Of a stretch of DNA of 7,154 nt, positions 6,478 through 7,154 are shown in pieces (the stretch's first letter is position 1; each line of letters starts with the position of its first letter). Made by a program: the position numbers and the translations under genes. The DNA lies in contig CAISOI010000318.1 in the NCBI GenBank assembly GCA_903886985.1, forward strand, positions 1 to 7,154. Reading direction: 5' to 3'. Under the pieces are notes generated by a model. That model made no database searches and was not told the DNA's origin. It worked only from the letters and a program-made list of their open reading frames with translations. The stretch is from an uncultured Chthonomonas sp. Its GTDB lineage: Bacteria; Armatimonadota; Chthonomonadetes; Chthonomonadales; CAJBBX01.

Positions 6478-6578
6478 TCGTTAGCGACTTAAATCAGTAT
6501 TGCAGTAACCAATCCGACTGATGGCTAGGTCGTTGAATTACTCTCGTAAGCTGGATCGATGAAGAAACGGAATAAAAA

Positions 6579-7154
6579 ATGGCGCAGGTAATGGTTAGTA
6601 TCTCACAAACAGTATACGCAATGTTCTCCGACGCTGCGATGGCGGAAAAGGCAGCAGGAGCACTATTGGATCATGGTGTACGATCCGAGGATATAAGCAT
6701 TATATCCAAATCACGAGAACAAAAAGAAGATGGAATGCACTTCGAGAATGCTTCTGGCGAGGGTTTTGGAGTAAATAATCCTGAATCGCATTTAACCGAC
6801 CCAACAGCAGACGGCAACTACGTTGACAAGACGGAGCATGAAGCAAAAACGGGATTTAGCACCACCACTCCGGCTGACTCTGCCGCAGGTGCAGTAAAAG
6901 GTGCTGGAATTGGTCTGGGAGTTGGAATTGCAGCAGCAATGGCGGCGATTTTGATACCAGGGTTCGGGCTGGTAATTGGCGGTGGTGCATTGGCGAGTGC
7001 AATAGTAGCAGGTGCAGGTACGGTGGCGGCAGGCGCGGTTGCCGGTGGAGTTCATGGCTACCTGAAAGATCAAGGAATGCCAGATGAATCAGCCGTAGAT
7101 TATGCGGAAGGTTATAAAAATGGGAGCGCAATAATCGCCATCCACGTCCCTTCA
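6579..7154 (+). CDS. General-stress-type protein with glycine-zipper membrane segment (3'-truncated by window edge)
   Basis: The frame stays open to the last base, giving 192 residues without a stop. Residues about 9-46 (TVYAMFSDAAMAEKAAGALL, then DHGVRSEDISII) have the alternating strand-helix-strand pattern of the YflT / general stress protein 17M N-terminal domain, where a helix starting with an Ala/Glu-rich stretch follows a first strand. Residues 47-100 are polar, acidic and probably disordered. Residues about 101-159 are a Gly/Ala-rich hydrophobic region with many GxxxG-like spacings (AGAVKGAGIGLGVG, VIGGG, VAGAG, AGAVAGG), a glycine zipper likely forming two membrane helices around an Ile-Pro-Gly turn (126-128). 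The tail (GYLKDQGMPDESAVDYAEGYKNGSAIIAIHV, about 160-190) repeats the strand-helix-strand logic of the N-terminus. An in-frame TAA at 6573-6575 makes ATG 6579 the first possible start; ATG 6591 is an alternative. The ribosome site is poor. Confidence 0.8.
   Translation, partial: MAQVMVSISQTVYAMFSDAAMAEKAAGALLDHGVRSEDISIISKSREQKEDGMHFENASGEGFGVNNPESHLTDPTADGNYVDKTEHEAKTGFSTTTPADSAAGAVKGAGIGLGVGIAAAMAAILIPGFGLVIGGGALASAIVAGAGTVAAGAVAGGVHGYLKDQGMPDESAVDYAEGYKNGSAIIAIHVPS

Noticed and set aside
6476..6489. AGTCG-TTAG-CGACT hairpin after the 49-residue gene as a terminator
   Set aside because: Five base pairs, including part of the stop codon, with no U-tract.
6792..7131. Cys-rich and His/Leu-rich minus-strand reading frames
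   Set aside because: They are the antisense image of the Gly/Ala-rich codons of the stress protein; the apparent cysteine richness has no independent support.

Overview
The window is about 48% GC by eye and carries bacterial genes, all on the + strand. Gene content fits an environmental bacterium of the Acidobacteriota / Armatimonadota / Planctomycetota-Verrucomicrobiota kind. The clues are a DUF1501 secreted protein, an exported DsrE-like protein, an Lmo0937-type mini membrane protein and a glycine-zipper stress protein. The phylum cannot be fixed from the sequence alone.

Layout. (1) 1-1729: the 3' part of a DUF1501 gene, whose start lies left of the window, followed 37 nt later by a small exported DsrE-family protein. 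This unit ends in a near-perfect 18-bp hairpin terminator at 1734-1780. (2) 1932-5459: a tight riboflavin cluster, ribE - ribBA - ribH, with gaps of 24 and 8 nt, followed 22 nt later by an HtrA/Deg-type periplasmic serine protease. Together RibBA, RibH and RibE supply every conversion from GTP and ribulose 5-phosphate to riboflavin except the deaminase/reductase (RibD) and the dephosphorylation step. RibD is not in the window, and no FMN riboswitch is recognisable ahead of ribE. (3) 5537-6010: an unrecognised protein with one N-terminal membrane helix and a helical cytosolic-type domain, 77 nt after htrA. (4) 6011-6327: a 317-nt gap without a convincing gene. (5) 6328-7154: a 49-residue hydrophobic mini-protein with a strong ribosome binding site, then an open-ended gene at 6579 for a general-stress-type protein with a glycine-zipper membrane segment. 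This gene runs off the right edge.

The left and middle parts are ordinary metabolism and envelope maintenance. The right part looks like an envelope or general stress pair. I see no mobile element, CRISPR array, tRNA/rRNA gene or defence system. I do not see clear evidence of an undescribed system. The least explained parts are the 5537-6010 protein, the stress pair at the right edge, and the coupling of DUF1501 with an exported DsrE protein.
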